Assembly (NCBI GenBank): GCA_947446635.1
Contig: CANFHF010000018.1
Coordinates: 1-41,939 of the forward strand
Direction: 5' to 3'
DNA from: Flavobacteriaceae bacterium
GTDB taxonomy: Bacteria > Bacteroidota > Bacteroidia > Flavobacteriales > Flavobacteriaceae
Length of the DNA: 41,939 nucleotides
In this document: positions 35,479 to 41,939 of the stretch, one piece after another
Layout of the letters: the number at the start of each line of letters is the position of its first letter
How positions within the stretch are numbered: the stretch's first letter is position 1
Made by a program: the position numbers and the translations under genes
The notes under the pieces: model-generated
Database searches by the model: none
What the model was told of the DNA's origin: nothing
The model's input: only the letters and a program-made list of their open reading frames with translations

Positions 35479-36651
35479 ATGAAAAAATTACCATTACTTT
35501 TTATCGTATTAATGATTGTCTCTTTTGCCAAAGCACAAGATAGAGTTATCACCACAGGAGTCCCGTTTTTATTGATTGCCGCCGATGCTCGAGCCGCTGG
35601 TTTGGGTGATCAGGGAGTAGCTACATCAGCCGATGCTTTCTCGCAACAATGGAATCCTGCAAAATATGCTTTTGCTATAGACAAGCAAGGCTTTTCGGTG
35701 AGTTACACTCCTTATCTTACTGATTTAGTTAATGACATCTCGCTTGGGCAATTAAACTATTACAATAAACTTAACGAACGAAGTGCTTTTGCGGGAAGTC
35801 TGCGCTATTTTAGTTTAGGAGAGATTGTACTTACTGATAGCGGCGCTGAGGAAACAGGCACAGTAAAGCCTGCAGAATTTGCATTTGATGGCTCCTATTC
35901 CTTAAAATTAAGCGAGAAATTCTCCCTATCAGTTGGCGGAAGATTTATCAGTTCCAATTTAGCACTATCCTCAGAAGGACAAGCTAACAAAGCCGCGACT
36001 TCATTTGCGTTTGACGTATCTGGTTTTTATCAATCCGAAGAAATTGCCTATAACGAGTTCAACGGAAGATGGAGAGCAGGATTTAATATACAAAATTTAG
36101 GCCCAAAAATTAATTATGATTTAAGTAAGACAGATGAAGGCTCCAACTTTCTCCCTGCTAATTTAAAAGTGGGAACCGGTTTTGATTTTATTCTTGACGA
36201 CTACAACAAAGTTGCCCTAAATCTCGAATTCAATAAATTATTGGTACCTACTCCACAACGAGGCATTGATTTAAATGGAGACACTGTAGTTGATGGTGAG
36301 GACATATTAATTGCAAACGCAGATTATCGCGCTATTGGCTGGGCATCTGGAATTTTTAAATCCTTTGGTGATGCTCCTGGTGGTTTTAGTGAAGAATTAA
36401 AAGAAATTACCTATGCCGCTGGAGCGGAGTACATATACCAAAATTCCTTTGCCATGCGTTTGGGTTATTTTCATGAAAGCCCAATGAAAGGCGCTCGACA
36501 GTTCTTTTCACTTGGAGCTGGCTTCAAGTATAACGTTGTAAAAGTGGATCTTTCGTATTTATTCTCTGCTTCTAAAGTGAAAAATCCTTTAGAAAACACA
36601 CTTCGATTCTCCCTTACTTTTAATTTCGGAGACAAGTATGATGAATATTAG
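35479..36651 (+). CDS. porV: T9SS outer-membrane protein PorV (LptO)
   Basis: A 390-residue outer-membrane beta-barrel of the FadL-like PorV family, with a signal peptide of about 1-19 (cut before QDRV). Near the N-terminus are AADARAAGLGDQGVAT and QQWNPAKYAF, the typical opening of this family. The rest alternates amphipathic strands and ends SLTFNFGDKYDEY. PorV collects T9SS cargo at the translocon and presents it to PorU for processing. The gene is probably cotranscribed with porU and ends at a strong terminator at 36672-36710. Confidence 0.95.
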   Translation: MKKLPLLFIVLMIVSFAKAQDRVITTGVPFLLIAADARAAGLGDQGVATSADAFSQQWNPAKYAFAIDKQGFSVSYTPYLTDLVNDISLGQLNYYNKLNERSAFAGSLRYFSLGEIVLTDSGAEETGTVKPAEFAFDGSYSLKLSEKFSLSVGGRFISSNLALSSEGQANKAATSFAFDVSGFYQSEEIAYNEFNGRWRAGFNIQNLGPKINYDLSKTDEGSNFLPANLKVGTGFDFILDDYNKVALNLEFNKLLVPTPQRGIDLNGDTVVDGEDILIANADYRAIGWASGIFKSFGDAPGGFSEELKEITYAAGAEYIYQNSFAMRLGYFHESPMKGARQFFSLGAGFKYNVVKVDLSYLFSASKVKNPLENTLRFSLTFNFGDKYDEY

Positions 36652-36671
36652 CAATAAATAATACACGATAC

Positions 36672-36710
36672 AAAATCCAAATTTCAATACGATGAAATTT
36701 GGATTTTTTT
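36672..36710 (+). terminator. Intrinsic terminator of porU-porV
   Basis: A 15-bp perfect stem (left arm 36672-36686, right arm 36693-36707) with a 6-nt loop runs into a stretch of eight T, starting 21 bp after the porV stop codon. This is a classical Rho-independent terminator. Confidence 0.88.
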
Positions 36711-37029
36711 TGACTTCAAAAGAATGTAAATTGAATTAATCACAACTGTTTTTAATTTTACGACTTTGTAAACAGAAAATGGAGTTTACGCCAACTATAG
36801 AGGGCTTAAACTTACTGCTAGTAAAAATTGGGGTCTCCAAAATAATTCTATTAGATGAATAATTATTATGAAAAGAATAATAATTGCACTAAAATTGTAT
36901 TATAAATTTTAGTACTTCCTTGGAATGTCCTATTTTTGCAGTCTTGCAAATTTAGGGTAATAAAAGCAAGGGTGTTATTGATTACATCATACTAAACACC
37001 GCATTCATTAAGCAAAAGACAAAATTTAG
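36711..37029. other. AT-rich intergenic region upstream of pdhA
   Basis: These 319 bp contain the pdhA promoter candidate near the right end and otherwise no gene I can support. An open frame of 27 codons starting at 36780 has no recognisable features. The 5' untranslated region of pdhA would be about 85 nt. Confidence 0.5.
36907..36938 (+). promoter_or_regulatory. Probable pdhA promoter
   Basis: TATTTTTG at 36931-36938 is a perfect Bacteroidota -7 element (TAnnTTTG). TTTTAG around 36907-36912 sits about 18-20 bp upstream, where the -33 element is expected. The predicted transcript starts near 36945. Confidence 0.5.
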
Positions 37030-38028
37030 ATGAAAGAAGTTACAAAAGAGGTTTATTTAAAGTGGTACGAAGACATGCTACTTTGGAGAAAGTTTGAAGA
37101 CAAATTGGCGGCATTATACATTCAACAAAAAGTTAGAGGGTTTCTTCATTTATATAATGGTCAAGAAGCGGTTTTGGCAGGTGCCTTACACGCTATGGAC
37201 TTGACGAAAGACAAAATGATTACCGCTTATAGAAATCACGTGCAGCCAATAGGCATGGGAGTTGACCCAAGACGTGTCATGGCAGAACTTATGGGGAAAG
37301 TTACTGGAACTTCAAAAGGAATGGGTGGCTCAATGCATATTTTCTCTAAAGAACACCGTTTTTATGGTGGACATGGAATCGTGGGCGGGCAAATACCAGT
37401 TGGAGCGGGATTAGCCTTTGCTGATAAATATTTTGAAACGGGCGGGGTAACCATGACCTATTTTGGAGATGGTGCAGCAAGACAAGGATCACTTCACGAA
37501 GCCTTTAATATGGCCATGCTATGGAAACTTCCAGTAGTTTTTATCGTTGAGAATAATGGCTATGCTATGGGAACTTCCGTAGAAAGAACCGCAAATCATA
37601 CTGACATTTGGAAACTTGGCTTAGGATATGAAATGCCTTGCGGACCCGTTGATGGAATGAATCCTGTAAAAGTGGCCGAAGCCATGACCGAAGCCATTGA
37701 TAGAGCTCGTCGTGGGGATGGACCAACCTTCTTAGAAATGAAAACCTATCGTTACAGAGGACACTCTATGTCCGATGCCCAATTATATCGATCCAAAGAA
37801 GAGGTAGAAGAGTACAAAAAAATAGATCCAATTACGCAAATTCTAGATGTAATCAAGGATCAAAAATATGCAACTGAAGCAGAAATCGGTGCTATCGAAC
37901 AAAGGGTAAAAGGCTTGGTTGAAGAATGTGTGAAATTTGCCGAAGAATCTCCGTATCCTGAAATCCAACAACTATACGACGTGGTGTACGACCAAGAAAA
38001 CTATCCATTTATTCCTCATAAACTATAA
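37030..38028 (+). CDS. pdhA: Pyruvate dehydrogenase E1 component, alpha subunit
   Basis: A 332-residue subunit of the pyruvate dehydrogenase complex. It binds thiamine diphosphate together with E1-beta and decarboxylates pyruvate. The ThDP motif runs from GDG (146-148) to ENN (174-176). Other marks are YRNHVQPIGMG, GMGGSMHIF, HGIVGGQIPVGAGLAFA and TYRYRGHSMSD, the loop that in mitochondrial enzymes carries regulatory serines. The length is normal. pdhC follows 7 bp after the stop codon. The E1-beta gene (pdhB) is absent here, as is common in Bacteroidota where it lies elsewhere. Confidence 0.95.
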   Translation: MKEVTKEVYLKWYEDMLLWRKFEDKLAALYIQQKVRGFLHLYNGQEAVLAGALHAMDLTKDKMITAYRNHVQPIGMGVDPRRVMAELMGKVTGTSKGMGGSMHIFSKEHRFYGGHGIVGGQIPVGAGLAFADKYFETGGVTMTYFGDGAARQGSLHEAFNMAMLWKLPVVFIVENNGYAMGTSVERTANHTDIWKLGLGYEMPCGPVDGMNPVKVAEAMTEAIDRARRGDGPTFLEMKTYRYRGHSMSDAQLYRSKEEVEEYKKIDPITQILDVIKDQKYATEAEIGAIEQRVKGLVEECVKFAEESPYPEIQQLYDVVYDQENYPFIPHKL

Positions 38029-38035
38029 ATCAATT

Positions 38036-39673
38036 ATGGCTACAATTATAACGATGCCTCGTTTGAGCGACACCATGACAGATGGAACGGTGGCGACTTG
38101 GTTAAAAAAAGTAGGAGATAAAGTAAGCGAAGGCGACATGCTCGCTGAAATTGAAACCGACAAAGCAACAATGGAATTTGAGTCTTTCAACGAAGGGACT
38201 CTTTTGTATATTGGCATTCAAGAAGGAGAAACTGCACCCGTAGATTCTCTATTGGCAATTATTGGAAACGAAGGCGAAGATATTACTGCTTTAATAGCTG
38301 GAGGCGCAAATGCTGCTCCTGCTAAAGTGGAAGCTCCAGCAGCAACAACGGAAGTTAAAAAAGAAGAAACTGCTGCTCCGGCCGCAACCGCTTTACCAAA
38401 AGGGGTTGTTGTGGTAACCATGCCCCGTTTGAGCGATACCATGACCGAAGGAACAGTGGCTACTTGGTTGAAAAAAGTAGGCGATACTGTTGCCGAAGGC
38501 GATATTCTTGCTGAAATCGAAACCGACAAAGCAACAATGGAATTCGAATCTTTCAACGAAGGAACCTTATTATATATTGGAATTCCAGAAGGGCAATCGG
38601 CTCCAATAGATAGCTTATTGGCTATCATTGGACCTGCAGGAACCGACATTAGCGGCATTGCCGAAAATTATAAAATTGGAGGAACTGCTACTGTAGCAAC
38701 AGAAGAAACTAAATCAGCACCGGCTTCACAAACAGCACCAATTGTTCAAGAAGTATCCACTGACGGACAACGCGTTTTGGCTTCGCCATTAGCAAAGAAA
38801 ATTGCCGATGAAAAAGGAATACAATTAGCACAAGTGAAAGGTTCTGGCGAAAACGGGCGCATTACTAAAAGTGATGTGGAAAACTTTACAGTTGGAAGCC
38901 AAGAGTCAAACGCTAAAAGTCAAGTTGCTCAACCTTCAACCGACAACTCACAACCGACAACCATTTCAAAACCTTATATTCCAGCAGGGCAAATTGCCAC
39001 CGAAGAAATCAAGAATTCGCAAATGCGTAAAATCATTGCAAAACGTTTGGCAGAATCTTTATTCACTGCACCACATTACAACTTGGTAATTGAGGTAACC
39101 ATGGACGAAGCAATGAAATCAAGAGCAATTATCAACAGTGTTCCAGATACCAAAGTATCTTTTAACGATATGGTGATTAAAGCTTCAGCATTAGCCTTGA
39201 AAAAACACCCGAAAATCAATTCACAATGGACAGCTGAATCCATCATCATCAATTACCACGTGAACATTGGTGTTGCTGTTGCGGTTGAAGATGGATTAGT
39301 TGTACCAGTGTTACCATTTACGGATGGTATGAGTTTGTCTCAAATTGGAACAAGCGTAAGAGATTTGGCAGGAAGAGCCAAAAACAAAAAATTATTACCT
39401 ACCGAAATGGAAGGAAGTACATTTACGATTTCTAACCTTGGAATGTTTGGCATTACGGAGTTCAACTCCATCATCAACCAACCGAATTCTGCCATCCTTT
39501 CCGTAGGAGCGATTGTAGAAAAACCAGTGGTAAAAAATGGCCAAATTGTAGTAGGAAACACGATGATGTTATCTTTAGCTTGCGACCACCGAACTATTGA
39601 CGGGGCAACCGGAGCACAATTCTTGCAAACTTTGAAACAATATATCGAAAATCCAGTGACGATGCTCGCGTAA
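38036..39673 (+). CDS. pdhC: Pyruvate dehydrogenase E2, dihydrolipoamide acetyltransferase with two lipoyl domains
   Basis: A 545-residue E2 core subunit. The true start is the ATG at 38036 (MATIITMPRLSDTM), 7 bp after pdhA; the longer open frame from 37937 would overlap pdhA and adds unrelated residues. Two nearly identical lipoyl domains (about 1-76 and 125-200) carry the lipoylated lysines K43 and K165 in ETDKATMEF. Ala/Pro/Thr-rich linkers follow each. Residues 246-284 are the peripheral subunit-binding domain (VLASPLAKKIADEKG). Residues 320-545 are the acetyltransferase domain with catalytic H518 in DHRTIDGATG. It transfers acetyl groups to coenzyme A. A terminator follows at 39698-39730. 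Confidence 0.96.
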   Translation: MATIITMPRLSDTMTDGTVATWLKKVGDKVSEGDMLAEIETDKATMEFESFNEGTLLYIGIQEGETAPVDSLLAIIGNEGEDITALIAGGANAAPAKVEAPAATTEVKKEETAAPAATALPKGVVVVTMPRLSDTMTEGTVATWLKKVGDTVAEGDILAEIETDKATMEFESFNEGTLLYIGIPEGQSAPIDSLLAIIGPAGTDISGIAENYKIGGTATVATEETKSAPASQTAPIVQEVSTDGQRVLASPLAKKIADEKGIQLAQVKGSGENGRITKSDVENFTVGSQESNAKSQVAQPSTDNSQPTTISKPYIPAGQIATEEIKNSQMRKIIAKRLAESLFTAPHYNLVIEVTMDEAMKSRAIINSVPDTKVSFNDMVIKASALALKKHPKINSQWTAESIIINYHVNIGVAVAVEDGLVVPVLPFTDGMSLSQIGTSVRDLAGRAKNKKLLPTEMEGSTFTISNLGMFGITEFNSIINQPNSAILSVGAIVEKPVVKNGQIVVGNTMMLSLACDHRTIDGATGAQFLQTLKQYIENPVTMLA

Positions 39674-39697
39674 TTAGCTCGTTATATTTTATAAATG

Positions 39698-39730
39698 AAT
39701 CCCGTTTTGTAAAATCAGAACGGGATTTTT
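39698..39730. terminator. Bidirectional terminator between pdhC and the glycosyltransferase gene
   Basis: A 9-bp stem (AATCCCGTT / AACGGGATT) with an interior loop of about 15 nt is followed by T5 on the + strand and preceded by A-rich sequence, in the 55-bp space between two converging genes. The right arm overlaps the stop codon region of the - strand gene. Confidence 0.75.
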
Positions 39731-40970
39731 ATTTGTTCTTCTCCTCAATCCAACGGGACATATATTTGGTACTTGTCAAAGTATGATGCTGCAATAGTGT
39801 TCCCATAAAATTATCTAATCGATATTGTTTTAAATGGGCCTGCACATTTAAAATATGACATATTAAATCACCCTCAAATAAGGATTTTAAATAGCGTCGT
39901 TCAATAATTTCAAAACCGTGTTGTTGGGCTTTATGCCAATGGGTTGCATCTTGATATAATTCTACCGCTTTATCAGCAAAAGCTTGTGCATCGTCGGCAA
40001 TAAAACCATTCCAAGGCAGATTCCCAAACATGGATTCTGCTCCAATAGATGTGGTTATGCTTGGCGTTCCGCATTGCATGGCTTCAAGCAATTTTCCTTT
40101 TATTCCAGCGCCAAAACGCAAAGGAGCTAAAACAACTCTGGCATTTCGAACGACTTCCTGAGCCTCATTAGCGCGACCCATAATGTAAAAACCTTGTTTC
40201 GGTTGGTGCAATTGCAACACTTTCTGACTGGGATAGGCTCCGTAAATTTGCAAAACCGCTTCTGGTAGTTGCTTTCTAATCAATGGCCAAATGGATTCTT
40301 TTAAATATTGAACGGTATTCCAATTGGGTTCGTGAAGGAAGTTGCCAATGAAAACAAAATTCTTGCGTTCTTCGAATAAAGGCAGATTTTGGATAGTTGA
40401 AACGGTAATCGGATCCAACAACAAAGGCAAATAATACAGTACGTTAGAGTCAATTTTGAAAACGGATTTTAGCAATTGCATTTCATATTCGGCAATCATC
40501 AAGGAAATATCACAACGCAAAATACTGGCAATTTCTCTTTTGGCAACATCTTCAACTAATAAATCATCTGTCGAAAAGGATCGGTTTTCCTTAAATGCTT
40601 TTTGGCGTGCCAAACGCAGGCAATGTAAATCTTCCGTATCTAATACTCGTAAGGCATCGGGACAATTTTCGGCAACGCGCCACCCAAATTGCTCTTCCAT
40701 CATAAAGCGATCAAACAAAACTATTGATGGATTTAATTCCTTTACAAAAACATCAAAACTAGAACTATTTAAAGCAATGGATCTTTTGGAAACCCCCAAG
40801 GCTTCAAGGTCAATCATATAATCACTATCCGAAGCGGAACTGGCAAAAGTAACCTCAAAACCCCGATCTTTAAAAATAGAAATCAACTGTACCATCCTTC
40901 CTCCTGCAGCAGAAGAATTGGGCTCAGGCCAAACAAATCCAAGAATTAAAACGTGCTGATTTACAGTCAT
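39729..40970 (-). CDS. Glycosyltransferase, GT4-like (GT-B fold)
   Basis: A 413-residue cytoplasmic or membrane-peripheral protein. The N-terminal Rossmann half opens with VLILGFVWPEPNSSAAGGRM, a loop typical of acceptor-binding GT-B domains. The C-terminal half has FVFIGNFLHEPNWNTV (about 206), IMGRANEAQEVVRNARVVLAPLRFGAGIK broken across the donor site, and LLEAMQCGTPSI with E296 in the E-x7-E-like nucleotide-sugar motif. These are marks of GT4-type transferases related to WbuB/RfaG. Acceptor and donor cannot be read from the sequence. No polysaccharide gene cluster surrounds it, so it stands alone between pdhC (converging) and miaE (diverging). Confidence 0.85.
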   Translation of the reverse strand: MTVNQHVLILGFVWPEPNSSAAGGRMVQLISIFKDRGFEVTFASSASDSDYMIDLEALGVSKRSIALNSSSFDVFVKELNPSIVLFDRFMMEEQFGWRVAENCPDALRVLDTEDLHCLRLARQKAFKENRSFSTDDLLVEDVAKREIASILRCDISLMIAEYEMQLLKSVFKIDSNVLYYLPLLLDPITVSTIQNLPLFEERKNFVFIGNFLHEPNWNTVQYLKESIWPLIRKQLPEAVLQIYGAYPSQKVLQLHQPKQGFYIMGRANEAQEVVRNARVVLAPLRFGAGIKGKLLEAMQCGTPSITTSIGAESMFGNLPWNGFIADDAQAFADKAVELYQDATHWHKAQQHGFEIIERRYLKSLFEGDLICHILNVQAHLKQYRLDNFMGTLLQHHTLTSTKYMSRWIEEKNK

Positions 40971-41043
40971 CGATTACTTTTTATGATGCAAAATAAGGGA
41001 AAATAAACCGCAAATCAATCCATTCCACAACAAATAAAAACTG

Positions 41044-41051
41044 TATTTTTG
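41044..41051 (+). promoter_or_regulatory. Candidate -7 element for miaE
   Basis: TATTTTTG matches TAnnTTTG and lies 25 bp before the miaE start. No convincing -33 element was seen about 20 bp upstream. Confidence 0.4.
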
Positions 41052-41076
41052 CCACTACTCTTTATACAAAGAAAAA

Positions 41077-41658
41077 ATGTTAGGATTAAAATTAGCCACC
41101 GACCCTAAATGGGTAACCATCGTCGAATCGAATATCGAAGAAATCTTGACCGATCACGCTTGGTGCGAACAAAAAGCAGCCACAAACATCATCACCATCA
41201 TCACATACAATTCAGAACACGAAGAATTAGTGACTGATTTATTGGAAATTGCCAAAGAAGAATTAGAGCATTTTCAGATGGTGCACAACATCATCAAGGA
41301 ACGGGGATTAAAATTAGGGAGAGAAAGAAAAGACCATTACGTAAACGAACTTTTTAAATTTTTGAAAAAAGACGGCAGCCGAAACGACGCTTTTGTAGAC
41401 CGATTACTCTTCTCTGCCATGATAGAAGCCAGAAGCTGCGAGCGATTCAAAGTGCTATCACAAAACATTGAAGACAAAGAATTGGCCGCGTTTTACAAGA
41501 AATTAATGATAAGTGAAGCGGGACATTATACTACATTTCTTCGTTTTGCCAGAAAATATTCCGAGAAAGTTGATGTGGACAAACGTTGGCAAGAATGGAT
41601 TGATTTTGAAGGCGAATTAATTACAAACTACGGAAAAAACGAAACGGTTCACGGGTAA
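41077..41658 (+). CDS. miaE: tRNA-(ms2io6A)-hydroxylase MiaE
   Basis: A 193-residue ferritin-like diiron monooxygenase that hydroxylates the isopentenyl group of ms2i6A at position 37 of certain tRNAs. The helical bundle shows the expected iron ligands: WCEQKAA (E31), AKEELEHFQ (E62, H65), MIEARSCERF (E117) and SEAGHYTTF (E147, H150). The length matches the family. It converges on the rRNA operon at the right edge; the 157 bp after its stop codon hold no gene and no clear terminator for miaE itself. Confidence 0.93.
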   Translation: MLGLKLATDPKWVTIVESNIEEILTDHAWCEQKAATNIITIITYNSEHEELVTDLLEIAKEELEHFQMVHNIIKERGLKLGRERKDHYVNELFKFLKKDGSRNDAFVDRLLFSAMIEARSCERFKVLSQNIEDKELAAFYKKLMISEAGHYTTFLRFARKYSEKVDVDKRWQEWIDFEGELITNYGKNETVHG

Positions 41659-41815
41659 AATCACTTATTGCTTTAAATTCAAATAAGGAAATGACTCATT
41701 TGTAAACACTTAATTTTTTTTCCTTTTTTGAATTAATTCAGATTTTGGATTTATACGGATTGATTTTAAAAAAAGCGAAAATCCGAGTCCGAAGGACGAA
41801 CACCGTCGCACCGAT

Positions 41816-41851
41816 AAAAAAAAGAACCCCAAGCTTTTTAGGTTGGGGTTC
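41816..41851 (-). terminator. Intrinsic terminator of the rRNA operon
   Basis: On the - strand GAACCCCAA pairs with TTGGGGTTC (9 bp, 10-nt loop), directly followed by T8 after a C, seven bases downstream of the 5S rRNA end. This is a strong Rho-independent terminator. Confidence 0.88.
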
Positions 41852-41857
41852 AATAAA

Positions 41858-41939
41858 GAAAGGCGACGACATACTCTCCCACATAACTGCAGTACCATCT
41901 GCGCAGGCGGGCTTAACTACTCTGTTCGGGATGGGAAGA
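41858..41939 (-). rRNA. rrf: 5S ribosomal RNA (3' part, cut by the window edge)
   Basis: Read on the - strand, the sequence from the edge contains CCGAACAGAGTAGTTAAGCC, AGATGGTACTGCAGTTATG and GGGAGAGTA, the conserved helices of flavobacterial 5S rRNA. It ends in CGCCTTTC at 41858. About 82 of roughly 110 nt are present; the 5' end lies beyond the window. 23S and 16S genes are expected further right. The terminator follows immediately. Confidence 0.93.

Noticed and set aside
36780..36863. 27-codon open frame between porV and pdhA
   Set aside because: Short, unrecognised and without supporting context; treated as intergenic.
37937..38035. Upstream extension of pdhC to an ATG at 37937
   Set aside because: The extension overlaps pdhA in another frame and gives a sequence unlike any E2. 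The ATG at 38036 starts exactly at the conserved lipoyl domain beginning.
38218..38658. 146-codon open frame on the - strand
   Set aside because: It is antisense to the duplicated lipoyl domains of pdhC; its repeated sequence simply mirrors that duplication.
41710..41898. 62-codon open frame on the - strand at the right edge
   Set aside because: It runs through the 3' part of the 5S rRNA gene and its terminator, so it is not a protein gene.

Overview
The window looks like a chromosomal segment of a Bacteroidota bacterium of the class Flavobacteriia, most likely Flavobacterium or a close relative. The base composition is AT-rich. Start codons lack a purine-rich ribosome-binding site. Several upstream regions carry the Bacteroidota -7 element TAnnTTTG. 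The gliding and type IX secretion genes gldJ, porU and porV sit together beside murF, as is known in Flavobacterium. Two enzymes end in type IX secretion (T9SS) C-terminal sorting domains. The genus is inferred, not proven.

Left part (1-24949): after the last codons of a permease on the + strand, eleven genes run head to tail on the - strand with gaps of 70 bp or less. They look like one operon for using beta-1,3-glucan with beta-1,6 branches (laminarin-like or fungal/oomycete glucan). In transcription order they encode: a glycosidase TIM barrel fused to a predicted outer-membrane beta-barrel; a surface glycan-binding lipoprotein; a GH16 lipoprotein; a large cytoplasmic GH149-type phosphorylase; a GH17 lipoprotein; a GH30 lipoprotein; a GPH-type symporter; a GH17 enzyme without signal peptide; a T9SS-secreted GH16; an MFS sugar porter; and a 2383-residue T9SS-secreted protein joining a PQQ-like propeller, PA14, Ig-like, GH16, FN3 and many repeats. 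No SusC/SusD pair is present, so the barrel fused to the glycosidase is the only visible candidate for outer-membrane passage. Proposed flow: secreted and lipid-anchored GH16/GH17/GH30 enzymes cut and debranch the glucan, oligosaccharides cross the outer membrane, two inner-membrane carriers import sugars, and the cytoplasmic GH17 and phosphorylase yield glucose and glucose-1-phosphate.

Middle (24950-28361): a 432-bp divergent intergenic region carries a CATACA direct-repeat array. It is followed by a + strand membrane-bound sensor-regulator (two-component-type propeller, Y_Y_Y domain, one membrane segment, coiled coil, LuxR-type helix-turn-helix), the obvious candidate regulator of the glucan operon.

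Right part (28362-41939) is core genome: murF and gldJ (-), porU and porV (+), pdhA and pdhC (+, with no E1-beta gene between or beside them), a family-4-like glycosyltransferase (-), miaE (+), and the 3' part of a 5S rRNA gene (-) with its terminator at the right edge, presumably the end of an rRNA operon. No tRNA, insertion sequence, CRISPR array or prophage gene was seen.
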